From contig JABZFP010000014.1 in assembly GCA_014237395.1 (NCBI GenBank), positions 370,334 to 434,333 of the forward strand: a DNA stretch of 64,000 bases, read 5' to 3'. Positions within the stretch are counted from its first letter, which is position 1, and each line of letters begins with the position of its first letter. The position numbers and the translations under genes were made by a program. This DNA comes from Desulfobacteraceae bacterium. Lineage in GTDB: Bacteria; Desulfobacterota; Desulfobacteria; Desulfobacterales; UBA5852. Positions 9,006 through 18,372 of the stretch are shown here, one piece after another. A model generated the notes under the pieces. The model worked only from the letters and a program-made list of their open reading frames with translations. It did not search any database and was not told where the DNA came from.

Positions 9006-9023
9006 GAAAAAAAAGGAGATCGC

Positions 9024-9767
9024 ATGGCAATGGCTAAAAAAATTATATTTCTTATGATATTAGTATTTTATAGTTTTGCGTGGGGGTCGGATGGAAAGGA
9101 AATTACGGTCAGCTTAACCGTTCCCGACCCAACGTGGTCCATTGTCATCGATGCAGTTTATACAGTTGGAAACGAATTGTGGGTCATTTCAATTGTTTCG
9201 CAAAATCCGGATATGATGGGCGCACAGGTCATCTCGACGGTTAAGGATTCTCTGAAACTGGCGGTTCCTGGTTTGCCCGTGAAAAATTTCATTATTGGAA
9301 AAACGTGGGCCTGGGAGAACACAGAACCGTATACCTTTATCCCGGATCTGAAACAGATAGAGACGGAACTTAAATCCGGTACACGTCTCTACCCGGAAGC
9401 TGAGCGAAGCACAGATCCCCGTCGGGTTTTGAACGAGATCTGGCAGTGGGAATCAACGACCACCCCGGTGGAAAAGATCGATGTAGCGAATCCGGAGCGC
9501 TACACGATCCTCTTGAAGGATGAGGGGAAAATCCAGGCCCGGTTCGACTGCAACCGCGGCGGCGGGGAATATGAAATCGCACCGGGTAAACTAACCTTCG
9601 GACCGCTGATCTCCACCCGCATGGCATGCCCGGAAGATACCATGGACGCCGCTTTCATGCGGGATTTGCAGAGGGTGACTACCTTTTTCGTCCAGGACAG
9701 CATGCTTTTCCTGGAGCTGCCATATGACAGTGGCACCATGCGTTTTCGGCCGGAGGAGGGTCACTGA
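9024..9767 (+). CDS. exported META-domain (HslJ-like) protein
   Basis: 247 aa from the ATG at 9024, picked because AAAAGGAG lies just upstream and the N-terminus is then a signal peptide ending near WGSDG. The open frame extends upstream only through pseudogene sequence. Residues 27-115 are an unassigned domain (SLTVPDPTWSIVIDAVY); residues 135-243 resemble a META domain (WQWESTTTPVEKI, ARFDCNRGGGEYE, GPLISTRMACPED, LFLELP), as in HslJ. Function of META proteins is mostly unknown; some link to stress or drug tolerance. Confidence 0.7.
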   Translation: MAMAKKIIFLMILVFYSFAWGSDGKEITVSLTVPDPTWSIVIDAVYTVGNELWVISIVSQNPDMMGAQVISTVKDSLKLAVPGLPVKNFIIGKTWAWENTEPYTFIPDLKQIETELKSGTRLYPEAERSTDPRRVLNEIWQWESTTTPVEKIDVANPERYTILLKDEGKIQARFDCNRGGGEYEIAPGKLTFGPLISTRMACPEDTMDAAFMRDLQRVTTFFVQDSMLFLELPYDSGTMRFRPEEGH

Positions 9768-9826
9768 ATTCGAAAGTAAAGGACTTTCCCCCCTTAGAAT
9801 TCTTAGCAACACGTCCGGAGGCAATC

Positions 9827-10981
9827 ATGACCGACACGATCGACGCCCAAGAGTTGAAAGCCCTCGTTCAGTCCGTATTTTCGCCGACTCCGGAGGATCG
9901 CCATCTTCTTTTGATGGTGGATGTCCCGGACGACACGCTGCCCGACACCGACCTGTGGTGCACCCGTCGCGGCCTGGCCCAGGAATGGTGCGGGAAATTG
10001 GATGCGGTCAAAGGGGAGCTGGGCCTGGACAGCGTGCGCCTTCTGACCTACCCCAACGTGCACTCCAACAACGCGGACCTGCCCGCCTGGGGCGTTTTCG
10101 TGGAAACGGATCTGGAGAACCTGACCACCGACAAGCTGGCGGTCATGGACAACCGCGTGGCCATCGAAGATGTGCTGGCCAAGGTCCAGATCGTCCTGGC
10201 GCCCACCCAGCTGTCCACCACCGCTCCCATGAAGCTGCTCGCCAGGAAGCACCGCTTCCGGGCCGCCACCATGCCCGGCTTCACGCCTGCCATGATCCCC
10301 GCCCTGCGCATCGATTACGGCGAGGTGAACCGGCGGGTCAACCGCATCAAAGAGGAGGTGACCCGGGCCGAGGCTCTGGACGTTCACTTTACTGTGGATG
10401 GGAAGGACCGCTACGATGTTCATTTCGATTTGCGGCACCGGGCCGGCCATGCCTCGGGCGGCCGCTTCCCCACCATGGGGGAGGCCGGCAACCTGCCCTC
10501 CGGCGAATGCTACATCGTTCCCTACGAAGGCGAGGGGGAAGAGACTTCCCAATCCGAAGGGGTCCTGCCGGTGCAGTTGAATGACGAAGTGGTGATTTAT
10601 CGCATCGCCCGGAATAAGGCGGTAGAAGTTCTCAGTCAAGGCAGGCTATCCGCGGGCGAGGCCCAACACATCAAGGATGAACCGGCGTACGCCAACATCG
10701 CGGAGCTGGGTTTCGGGGTGCTCAAGGATTTCGGATTAGGCCCGGTAGGGGTGACCCTCCTGGACGAAAAACTGGGGCTGCACATCGCCTTCGGTCGCTC
10801 GGACCACTTCGGCGGCGCCGTGGGCGTGAAAGACTTTTCAAGCCCCGCCGCGGTCATCCACATCGACCGCATCTACATCCCCGAGACGGCCCCCCGCATC
10901 CAGGTTGACCTTGTTCGCCTTTCCATGCCGGACGGCGGCACCCTGAATATCATGCGGGATGGACGCTACACGATTTTCTAA
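9827..10981 (+). CDS. M29-like metallo-aminopeptidase
   Basis: 384 aa, cytoplasmic. Metal ligands of the M29 (AmpS/AmpT) aminopeptidases can be placed in order: Glu in PSGECYIVPYEG near 227, Glu in IAELGFG near 292, His in LGLHIAFG near 319, and His-x-Asp in VIHIDRIY near 345-347. The N-terminal domain is less conserved. It removes N-terminal residues from peptides. The gene lies 45 bp before a C4-dicarboxylate carrier; the pair may belong to peptide or aspartate/asparagine use. Ribosome site GTCCGGAGG precedes the ATG. Confidence 0.75.
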   Translation: MTDTIDAQELKALVQSVFSPTPEDRHLLLMVDVPDDTLPDTDLWCTRRGLAQEWCGKLDAVKGELGLDSVRLLTYPNVHSNNADLPAWGVFVETDLENLTTDKLAVMDNRVAIEDVLAKVQIVLAPTQLSTTAPMKLLARKHRFRAATMPGFTPAMIPALRIDYGEVNRRVNRIKEEVTRAEALDVHFTVDGKDRYDVHFDLRHRAGHASGGRFPTMGEAGNLPSGECYIVPYEGEGEETSQSEGVLPVQLNDEVVIYRIARNKAVEVLSQGRLSAGEAQHIKDEPAYANIAELGFGVLKDFGLGPVGVTLLDEKLGLHIAFGRSDHFGGAVGVKDFSSPAAVIHIDRIYIPETAPRIQVDLVRLSMPDGGTLNIMRDGRYTIF

Positions 10982-11025
10982 GTGTATATCGTAGACACGA
11001 TCAACGATGAAAAAGGAATCGCGTG

Positions 11026-12420
11026 ATGCTTGAAATTGTCTTGACACTTCCGGTGGTGGCCTTCGTGGTCTACGGCATCCTCAAGGGGTGGTACACCCAG
11101 GCGGTGCTAATCGTGGCGGGGTTCGCCCTGCTGATCGGGGGCTGGCTGATCGGCAGCAGCCCCATCATCCCCGAGGGCGCCGCCGGTGGCGTGACGCCCA
11201 CGATTTCGTGGTTCTTCGACCTGTTCGAAAAGATGCGCGGCATGTTCAGCGCCACGGCTGCGGAACTGGGCATGAACATCATGGCGGTGGGCGGGTTTGC
11301 GGCCTACATGTCCAAGCTGGGCGCCTCCCACGCCCTGGTGAAAATCACCACGGCGCCCATGCACAAGATCAAATCCCCTTACGTAGTCCTCGCCCTGGGT
11401 TATCTGATCGGCGCCATTCTCAATATGTTCATCACCAGCGCCACGGGCCTTGGCCTTCTCCTGATGGCCACCATGTATCCGGTGTTTCGGGGTCTTGGCC
11501 TGAGCCGGCTGTCTTCGGCCGCGCCCATCGCCACCACCGGCGCCCTGGAGCTGGGCCCCACCCAGTCCAACGTGATCTACGCCGCCGGCCAGTCCGGCCT
11601 GGACGTGACCCACTATGTGTTCAGCTACCAGGTGCCGGTGGCCGTGCCCGCCATCCTGGTGATGGGCGTGCTGCACTTTTTCTGGCAAGCCATCATGGAC
11701 CGCCGCGAACAGACACCACCGGGCGCCGAATCGGCACACGACGATGACGCGATTGCTGAAGACGCCCAGCTGCACACCACGCCGGGCTATTTCGCTTTGC
11801 TCAACGTCATCCCGCTGGTGTTCGTCATCGTCTTCAGCAAGCTGACCCATATCGGATACACCATCCACCTGGTGACGGCCATCCTGGTGAGCGTGTTTAT
11901 CTGCGTGGCCGTGGACATCCTGAACGAACGCAGCGCCAAAAAGGCCTTCCAGAACCTCAAGGGGTTCATGGACGGGATGGGCAGCGTCTTCAGCTCGGTG
12001 GTGACCCTGGTGATCGCGGCCGCCATTTTCGCCGACGGCCTCAAGCAGATCGGCATCATCGACCTGATCCTGGATTCGGCGGCCGGGGCAGGCTTCTCGC
12101 CGGCAGCCATGATGCTGGTGATCGTGCTGGTGATCGGGGTTTCGGCCATCCTGATGGGATCCGGCAACGCGTCCTTCATGTCCTTCGGCGAGCTTGTCCC
12201 CAAAATCGCGGAGAAATTCAACATCGACGCCGCCCAGATGCTGCTCCCCATGCAGGAGACCTCCTCCCTGGCAAGAACGGTGTCCCCCATCACGGCCGTC
12301 ATCATCGCCGTCTCGGGTCTGGCCAAGGTCGAACCCTTCGCTCTGGTCAAGCGGACAGCCGTGCCCATCGCCGGAGGGATTCTGACGGTGATTTTGCTGA
12401 ATTATGTTTTATTTTTTTGA
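11026..12420 (+). CDS. dcuC: DcuC-family C4-dicarboxylate carrier
   Basis: 464 aa, about a dozen hydrophobic segments. It begins with the short helix-loop seen in DcuC, followed by an ELGMNIMAVGGFAAYMSKLG region, ATTGALELGPTQSNVIYAA and the later ILMGSGNASFMSFGELVPKI plus QETSSLARTVSPI motifs, typical of the DcuC family (anaerobic exchange or efflux of succinate, fumarate, malate, aspartate). A GTG at 11023 is an alternative start; ATG at 11026 fits AAGGAA better. Substrate assignment is by family only. Confidence 0.85.
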   Translation: MLEIVLTLPVVAFVVYGILKGWYTQAVLIVAGFALLIGGWLIGSSPIIPEGAAGGVTPTISWFFDLFEKMRGMFSATAAELGMNIMAVGGFAAYMSKLGASHALVKITTAPMHKIKSPYVVLALGYLIGAILNMFITSATGLGLLLMATMYPVFRGLGLSRLSSAAPIATTGALELGPTQSNVIYAAGQSGLDVTHYVFSYQVPVAVPAILVMGVLHFFWQAIMDRREQTPPGAESAHDDDAIAEDAQLHTTPGYFALLNVIPLVFVIVFSKLTHIGYTIHLVTAILVSVFICVAVDILNERSAKKAFQNLKGFMDGMGSVFSSVVTLVIAAAIFADGLKQIGIIDLILDSAAGAGFSPAAMMLVIVLVIGVSAILMGSGNASFMSFGELVPKIAEKFNIDAAQMLLPMQETSSLARTVSPITAVIIAVSGLAKVEPFALVKRTAVPIAGGILTVILLNYVLFF

Positions 12421-12489
12421 AGACCCGCGCCGCCGGGCAAAAAGAAAAGCGTCTGTTTCCATCCGCTTTTGCTGAAAAAGGACAAGAAC

Positions 12490-13284
12490 ATGGGATTCAA
12501 AGAAAATCTCTTGCAAAAGATCGCGATCGAAAAGTTGGCGGCACAGGTTTTGGCCACCGTGGAACCGCAGGCGGATGCCGCCAAATTCGATAAAGACGCT
12601 GCACGCCGGTTGATTGAAATGGGCGGCTTTCACCATCTGGCGCTCAAGGACCGCGATCTGGAGCTCTACATCCTGGAAGACAAGGGCAAAAAGAAGAAGA
12701 TCGTCGTGCTCGACAACGGCCTGGCCATCTACGATACGACCATCGACGATGTCGCCATGCGCAAAAGCCCGACGGTCAAGGAGATGGTCAATCTGCGCAA
12801 CGCCAGGAAAATACTCTCCGACAGTGACGTACGGGTGAGCAAACGCACCGATTCGGTGCGCACCCTCAAGACGATCATGGTCGACCGGCTCGATCTGACC
12901 TATACGGAAAGCGACATCGACGGAATTGCTTACGACGGTGCCGCCGCGCTGGAGAGTAACGATATGGATGGGGTTATGGAAAGCCTCGCCCTCTTCAGTG
13001 AAATATTGGGTTTCCCGGAACCTCCCAAAATCTTTCGGGCCGCCCATCACGAGATCCGGGGCGAAGTAGGCAAGGGGTCAACGGGGTCGATCCGATTGGG
13101 ACCCGGGTTCATCTACGACAGGATGCGCAACACCCTCAAATTCATCCACTTCGAAGATGATTTGGAGCATTACATGCAAATCCTGCATGGCGATGCCTCG
13201 GCCGACGCCCAGGGCGTCGAGGTTTTCAAGCATTTCAAACAGCTTGTCCTGGATCGCAAACCGGTGCTGACCGACGCGGCCTGA
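12490..13284 (+). CDS. conserved-looking cytoplasmic protein of unknown function
   Basis: 264 aa from ATG 12490 (AAGGA at 12478-12482). Not recognised. No signal peptide or membrane segment. It is mixed alpha/beta, starting MGFKENLLQKI, with VVLDNGLAIYDTT near 74 and a long acidic middle (ESNDMDGVMESLALFSEILG near 157-176). Codon use matches the backbone, so it is likely resident. It stands alone between a carrier gene and a small periplasmic protein in the same direction. Confidence 0.6.
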   Translation: MGFKENLLQKIAIEKLAAQVLATVEPQADAAKFDKDAARRLIEMGGFHHLALKDRDLELYILEDKGKKKKIVVLDNGLAIYDTTIDDVAMRKSPTVKEMVNLRNARKILSDSDVRVSKRTDSVRTLKTIMVDRLDLTYTESDIDGIAYDGAAALESNDMDGVMESLALFSEILGFPEPPKIFRAAHHEIRGEVGKGSTGSIRLGPGFIYDRMRNTLKFIHFEDDLEHYMQILHGDASADAQGVEVFKHFKQLVLDRKPVLTDAA

Positions 13285-13381
13285 TGGATATCGTCGGACA
13301 CTCGGTTACAGTGCTATTAGCGATTTGGATTTACAACGGCGGCGGCTGGCCGCTGCCAAACCATACAAAGAGGAGAAAATA

Positions 13382-13858
13382 ATGAATACAAAGCATATAG
13401 CAGGTCTGCTGGCGGTCACGGTCCTTGCCATGCTGGCAATGGTTGCCGTTCCGGCCCTGGCCCAGAGCGACGACATGGAAATTCTGCGGGAAAAGGTGCG
13501 GGCGGACAAGAAACTGCTGGTGGCCCAGAGCATGCAGCTCACCGATGAGGAAGGCAAGGCCTTCTGGCAGATTTATGATGCCTACCAGGATGAAAAGAGC
13601 AAGCTTGCCGACCGGCGCATCAAGGTCATCGAGGACTATGCCGCCAATTTCCAAACCTTGTCTGATGACGTGGCCAAGGACCTCGTCGATCGAAGCATCG
13701 GGATTCAAAAGGACGCCGTGAAGCTGATGGAATCCTATCTGCCAAAATTCAGCAAGGCCGTGGGCGACAAGAAAACCGCGCGGTTTTACCAAATCGAAAA
13801 TAAGATCGATGCGATCGTAAACTTCGAGCTAGCCGCGAACATCCCGCTTGCCCAATAA
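13382..13858 (+). CDS. small helical periplasmic protein, unknown function
   Basis: 158 aa from ATG 13382 (AGAGGAGA upstream). Signal peptide ending VPALAQSD near residue 27. The mature part is almost wholly helical and charged, with REKVRADKKLLVAQSMQLTDEEG and FWQIYDAYQDEKSKLADRR, recalling the helical Spy/CpxP-type periplasmic proteins but without a clear LTxxQ pair. Likely a periplasmic chaperone-like or stress protein; function not shown. Confidence 0.65.
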   Translation: MNTKHIAGLLAVTVLAMLAMVAVPALAQSDDMEILREKVRADKKLLVAQSMQLTDEEGKAFWQIYDAYQDEKSKLADRRIKVIEDYAANFQTLSDDVAKDLVDRSIGIQKDAVKLMESYLPKFSKAVGDKKTARFYQIENKIDAIVNFELAANIPLAQ

Positions 13859-14082
13859 GTCAGGCCGTTACGGTAGTCGAAATAGCCGGGCTGTTATCGC
13901 CAGCATCCTCGCTAAAGTATTGACTGCCGGCACACCGGGCGTTGTAAAAAGGTGCAGGAAATCCATGCCGGAGACACGCACGCTCCTGCAGGCTCAGGCG
14001 TTCATTTCCGGATGTTGATAGCCGAGTTTAGAATACGTCGGCTGGTGATGACGTTTTCATGTCGTTTTTAAAGCGAGGTCTT

Positions 14083-15510
14083 ATGATACTGTTCTTTGCG
14101 AGTGTGGGTCTTTTAGTGCTGGGGTATCTGATCTACGGCAGGCTGATCGACCGTCTCTTCGGGGCCGACCCGTCGCGTCCCACCCCGGCCGAGACCATGG
14201 CGGACGGGGTGGACTACATCAAGCTGCCGCCCTGGAAGATCTTTCTGATTCAGCTGCTCAACATTGCCGGACTGGGGCCGATCTACGGACCGATATTAGG
14301 CGCCCTCTATGGGCCGGTGGCGTTGATTTGGATCGTTTTCGGCTGTATTTTCGCCGGGGCTGTGCACGACTACTTCTCCGGCATGCTCTCGGTGCGCCAT
14401 GATGGCCAGAGCATCCCGGATGTGGTGGGGCACAACCTGGGCCGTGGGTTCATGCAGTTCATGCGCGGGTTTTCGGTGATCCTGCTCATTTTGGTGGGCG
14501 TGGTCTTTTTCCTTGGGCCGGCCGCCCTGCTGCAGAGTCTCACCGGTATCGACCTCAAGGTGCTGATCGGCATCATCATCGCCTACTATTTTCTGGCGAC
14601 CATCCTTCCGGTGGACAAGATTATCGGGCGCATCTACCCGGTGTTCGGCGCCGTGCTGATCTTCATGGCGGTGGGCACGATCGCGATGCTGATCGTCAAG
14701 GGATATGACTTCTACCCGCAGCGCACGTTCAGCAATGTCAATCCGCAGGACTTGCCGCTGTGGCCGTTGATGTTCATCACGATCGCCTGCGGCGCGGTCA
14801 GCGGGTTTCACGCCACCCAGTCGCCGATGATGGCGCGCTGCCTGCCCAACGAGAAATATGGACGCAGCGTGTTCTTCGGTTCGATGATCGCCGAGGGCGT
14901 CATTGCGCTGATCTGGGCCACGCTGGCCATCTCCTTCTTTGACACGCCGGCGGCCTTGGACCAAGTCCTGGCCGAGGGGGGACCGGGCCTGGTGGTCAAC
15001 CATGTCTCCACCACGCTGCTAGGTCATTTCGGCGGCCTGCTGGCCATCATCGGCGTCGTGGTGCTGCCGATCACGTCGGGGGATACGGCCTTTCGCAGTG
15101 CGCGGCTGATCATCGCCGACATCTTCAAACTTTCCCAGAAAGAGCGGCTCAAACGCCTCGTCATTGCCGTTCCGCTGTTTGCCGTAGGCTTTCTGATCTC
15201 ACTCTCCGACTTCGGGCTCATCTGGCGCTATTTTGGCTGGGCCAACCAGACCCTGGCAACGGTGGTTCTCTGGACGGCAGCCGTCTATCTGGTGCGGGAG
15301 AAGAAACTGCACTGGGTGGCAACCATTCCGGCCATCTTCATGACGGCCGTGGTTACCACCTTTATCGCCAACTCGGGCATTGGTTTCAACTTACCGATGC
15401 ACATCGCCACCAGTATCGGTATCGGAAGTACCGTTGTAGCGACGGTGGCCTTTTTCTGGAAAGCCAGGCTAATTCAATTGCCACCCACAGAAACGCCGGA
15501 GGAACAGTGA
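14083..15510 (+). CDS. cstA: CstA-family transporter (short form)
   Basis: 475 aa from ATG 14083, preferred over ATG 14059 because it follows GCGAGG and gives the usual N-terminus MILFFASVGLLVLGYLIYG. About 13 hydrophobic segments. Family motifs: ADPSRPTPAETMADGVDY, LNIAGLGPIYGPILGALYGP, DYFSGMLSVRHDGQSIP, SGFHATQSPMMARC and SGDTAFRSARL. Shorter than E. coli CstA (701 aa) and typical of the 480-aa group. Members move pyruvate or peptides across the inner membrane; which applies here is unknown. Confidence 0.88.
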   Translation: MILFFASVGLLVLGYLIYGRLIDRLFGADPSRPTPAETMADGVDYIKLPPWKIFLIQLLNIAGLGPIYGPILGALYGPVALIWIVFGCIFAGAVHDYFSGMLSVRHDGQSIPDVVGHNLGRGFMQFMRGFSVILLILVGVVFFLGPAALLQSLTGIDLKVLIGIIIAYYFLATILPVDKIIGRIYPVFGAVLIFMAVGTIAMLIVKGYDFYPQRTFSNVNPQDLPLWPLMFITIACGAVSGFHATQSPMMARCLPNEKYGRSVFFGSMIAEGVIALIWATLAISFFDTPAALDQVLAEGGPGLVVNHVSTTLLGHFGGLLAIIGVVVLPITSGDTAFRSARLIIADIFKLSQKERLKRLVIAVPLFAVGFLISLSDFGLIWRYFGWANQTLATVVLWTAAVYLVREKKLHWVATIPAIFMTAVVTTFIANSGIGFNLPMHIATSIGIGSTVVATVAFFWKARLIQLPPTETPEEQ

Positions 15511-15610
15511 AGGTTATTCGAAAGTCCGTCGCGACCCATTGGGGGTTAACCACAATCGAATCCGCAATGAACATGGACGCCAGTCGGCCGGCCGGGAAAG
15601 GGAGAAATCA

Positions 15611-16033
15611 GTGAAAACCGGAATGATGCTTCTGATAATGGGTATTGCGGCGATAGTGCCCGAATGCATTTGGGCGCAGGACTATAGCGGGCAGTGGTTG
15701 GGGACGATCACCGAATCGCAAAACCACTGTGAAGACCTGGGCAAGGCCGAACCCGGCGACTACAAGATCACCATCGTCCAAAAGGACAACGCGATCCTGC
15801 TGATGGAAAACGTCGTGCAGCGGCCCTACCGGGGTGTCATCGACCCCGAAACGCCCCGGAACGTCCGTGTACAGGGGACCTACAACGTGGACGGCGGCTA
15901 TGTGAGCGAGATCGTCGACATCGTCTTCGAAAACGAGCGGCAGGGATCGGGACAGTCGGTTTGGAGCTGGTCGGACGGTTACTATCAGTGCGGGGGACAG
16001 TTCAAGTTTGAATTGACTCAAATCCGAAATTAG
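15611..16033 (+). CDS. small exported protein of unknown function
   Basis: 140 aa from GTG 15611, chosen because GGGAGAAA precedes it and a signal peptide (MMLLIMGIAAIVPECIWAQ) follows. The mature part is beta-rich with two cysteines (NHCED near 40 and YQCGG near 128) that could form a disulfide, and repeated GQW/GTY-type strands. No family recognised. It lies 100 bp after the CstA gene. Confidence 0.6.
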   Translation: MKTGMMLLIMGIAAIVPECIWAQDYSGQWLGTITESQNHCEDLGKAEPGDYKITIVQKDNAILLMENVVQRPYRGVIDPETPRNVRVQGTYNVDGGYVSEIVDIVFENERQGSGQSVWSWSDGYYQCGGQFKFELTQIRN

Positions 16034-16359
16034 GCGTCGGCAGCTTTTTCAGTTGGGTTGATCGGCAGACAGCTCCCCTATGCAGCATACATATGCAAGC
16101 CTTCTGCTGGGCAGGGGAGAGCCCTCTTTTTATGTGAAGGAGCAGCTGTGACACTCCAGCATCCAGGAGACCATTGATAATATCTATGGCCACCTCATTC
16201 CAGGCAGCAATCGAGGTGCCGTAAATCAGCTTGATGCGCGGCACTCATCCGCAACCTGCCAAAATAAAAAGGCCGTAACCCATAAGGATTACATCCTTTT
16301 CTGTATCAGTGGTGCAGAAGGCCGAATTAGGCACCTAAAATAGATTACCAATTAAAAAA

Positions 16360-16384
16360 GGGGAGGCGCCAAAAGCGCCTCCCC
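16360..16384 (-). terminator. rho-independent terminator, minus strand
   Basis: Perfect 10-bp stem ggggaggcgc / gcgcctcccc around a 5-nt loop. On the minus strand it is followed by a run of T (the A-run at 16354-16359), so it would stop transcripts coming from the 17006-18079 gene. Confidence 0.65.
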
Positions 16385-16709
16385 AATCCTTTTCACCTTG
16401 CCTTTACTGCATTACCGCCTCATCCTCAAGCTTCCCCATCCTCGTTACCTCTATATCCAGTATTTACAAGGGTTAAATGTCAATAGCGGTATCTTAATGA
16501 CGGTATCCAATCTTATGTTTGTTTAGATATGAGAAAATGATCCAATAAGCATTAAAGGCCATTTTTTTTGTACTTGCTGGGCGGCTTATAGAAGGATTTT
16601 ATTGATCATGTTTTGCCCCAACATAAGTGGCCAAGACTTTATGGATTTTTCTGGTTAGAATACGCCGGTAAAAAGTAGTGCAGGGTGCAGGATTGTCTCG
16701 ATCGTGGAA

Positions 16710-16856
16710 ATGGATGCCGTGGACAAAATGACGCGGGAGGAGCGAAGGCGGGCGCACGTGGAAAAGAAAAAAAGATATTAGGAGCGAAATCGGGATAGGA
16801 TCAACGCCAAGCGGGGGGAGCGGTATGCCGCTCAAAAGAGACGGCCCCCGGAATGA
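16710..16856 (+). pseudogene. small basic frame interrupted by TAG
   Basis: ATG 16710 opens a highly charged frame (MDAVDKMTREERRRAHVEKK) that meets TAG at 16779, then continues ERNRDRINAKRGERYAAQKR to TGA at 16854. The continuity of Lys/Arg/Glu-rich sequence on both sides of the stop suggests one former gene of about 48 codons, of the basic type often found beside phage genes. No function known. Confidence 0.35.
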
Positions 16857-17005
16857 TCAAGGGAGCCGCTCCAGTTGATTGGTTGACTCGGAATTTGTAT
16901 TTATCGACGCAGCTTAATAGAAGACTCGTAACGAAAAGTAGAGCGTAGAAAGTCTATGTCGCATGGTTATGACTCTTGTGAGGATTAAGATGGACAATTC
17001 GTTAG

Positions 17006-18079
17006 TCAATCATTCAAGTATTCGGTCACAGTAGCCTTGAGGCTGTCAGCATGTTTGAATAAATCATCAACCCCATCTATGGGTATCCGCTCTTCATTCT
17101 TATTCTTTATGATCCCAAGATACTTTTGAATCGTATTGAAATGCAGGCGGCAAATAGGCTTCCTATTATTGTCATCCAGCAGGATTCCACAGTAACTTTT
17201 GGTGTCCCTCATGGCGACGCGCTTAACGTCGACCACCTCACGCACGATGGCCTTGACGATGTTGAAACTTTCGAGTTCCTCTTCTGTAGTCTTGACTCCA
17301 TCTTTGGCGGCCTCATCAGGCACCTCGGTTTCAGAAGCTTGAACAATTTCCTGTGGCTCCTCTTGGTCTGCGTTTAAGGCTGTCTGTATCCGCTCATTGA
17401 CCCTCTCTCTAAGCGATTGGCTGAGTGCCTTCTTAACGATGGGTGTGAACTGATCAATTACTTGTTGATACAATCGGCCAGAGTAAACTTTTGCAGTGAA
17501 GAACCGTACAAAGTCATTGGAAGGGCTATCCAGTTCCTCCCTAAACACCTTTTTGATAGCGTTGGTATATTTTAGGTCACTGGCAGTGGTCAGGATGTTC
17601 TCGAGGTCAAAGGTGGTCTTAGTGAATTTCTTGAGTTCCTCGACCCTCTGTTCATCGAAGTCCAGCATGTCGAACTCAAAGAACGGTTTGGAATCCATCT
17701 TGTTCGGTTCATCAAGGTCCGAAAAGAACTGGTAATAGATACCGTTGGTCAGGATGCCGAATCTGGCCTCAGTGACTGAAAAGTAGCGATATAATTGTGA
17801 CGCATGGCAGCCTTGGAGATTAGCTCCACACCACTTGCATTCGATAAGCATCACCATGGAGTCATCCTTTTTGATGGCATAGTCGACCTTTTCCCCTTTC
17901 TTGGTGCCGTGGTCTGCAACAAACTCAGGAACTACCTCCAGAGGATTGAAAACGTCATAACCAAGGGCTTGAATGAAAGGCATGACGAAGGCGCTTTTAG
18001 TCGCCTCCTCAGTCTGGATGTGGTCGAGTGTTTTGGGGATTCGTTGGGCGATTTCCTGCACTTTGTCGATGAAATCCAT
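17006..18079 (-). CDS. stand-alone HsdR-N-type restriction nuclease domain protein
   Basis: 357 aa. The N-terminal 150 residues match the type I restriction R-subunit N-terminal nuclease fold: FVMPFIQALGYDVFNP near 32-47, KVDYAI with the Asp near 66 and LIECKWCG near 78-85 supply the PD-(D/E)XK residues, then SQLYRYFSVTEARFGILTNG. There is no helicase motor, methylase or specificity subunit nearby. The C-terminal part (about 250-357) is a separate domain around KRVAMRDTKSYCGILLDD. Such lone proteins are widespread and poorly characterised; defence or DNA repair is possible. Confidence 0.75.
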   Translation of the reverse strand: MDFIDKVQEIAQRIPKTLDHIQTEEATKSAFVMPFIQALGYDVFNPLEVVPEFVADHGTKKGEKVDYAIKKDDSMVMLIECKWCGANLQGCHASQLYRYFSVTEARFGILTNGIYYQFFSDLDEPNKMDSKPFFEFDMLDFDEQRVEELKKFTKTTFDLENILTTASDLKYTNAIKKVFREELDSPSNDFVRFFTAKVYSGRLYQQVIDQFTPIVKKALSQSLRERVNERIQTALNADQEEPQEIVQASETEVPDEAAKDGVKTTEEELESFNIVKAIVREVVDVKRVAMRDTKSYCGILLDDNNRKPICRLHFNTIQKYLGIIKNKNEERIPIDGVDDLFKHADSLKATVTEYLND

Positions 18080-18323
18080 AAGACGGTCCTCTCCATCGGT
18101 GTTTGAATTGATACCTATGACTTATAATCGCTTTCGGAGAAAGTCGGAAAGATACGGCAAGATAACAACTATTTGTATCACTGCGTCATTTGGATTTCAA
18201 GCATAGGATACGAACCCGTACACCACTGGAACGGTCAAAGGGAACAGGTAAACTATACCAAGCCAAATCCCCTTCAATCAGAAAGAAGTTCTCAAGATTT
18301 TTTAAACAACATTCAAACAACGT

Positions 18324-18356
18324 AAAAGGGGCTACCGATAAACGGTAACCCCTTTT
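18324..18356. terminator. bidirectional hairpin terminator
   Basis: Stem aaaaggggctaccg / cggtaacccctttt (14 bp, one G-U type mismatch) with a 5-nt loop. It lies just past the 3' end of the minus-strand tRNA remnant and may have been that tRNA's terminator. Confidence 0.6.
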
Positions 18357-18372
18357 GACTATTGAATATTTA

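Larger units (their letters stand above)
16034..17005. other. 972-bp gap with a terminator and a dead small frame
   Basis: No convincing intact gene. It holds a strong hairpin (16360-16384) and a small interrupted basic frame (16710-16856), listed separately. The rest is of uneven composition, which suits an old junction between the backbone and transferred DNA. Confidence 0.5.

Noticed and set aside
8839..16781. In-frame TAG codons at 8839 and 16779 as pyrrolysine
   Set aside because: Some Desulfobacterota do use pyrrolysine, but several clear genes here end in TAG (15611-16033, livM, livF, the HD-GYP gene, integrase A), and both frames look decayed in other ways.
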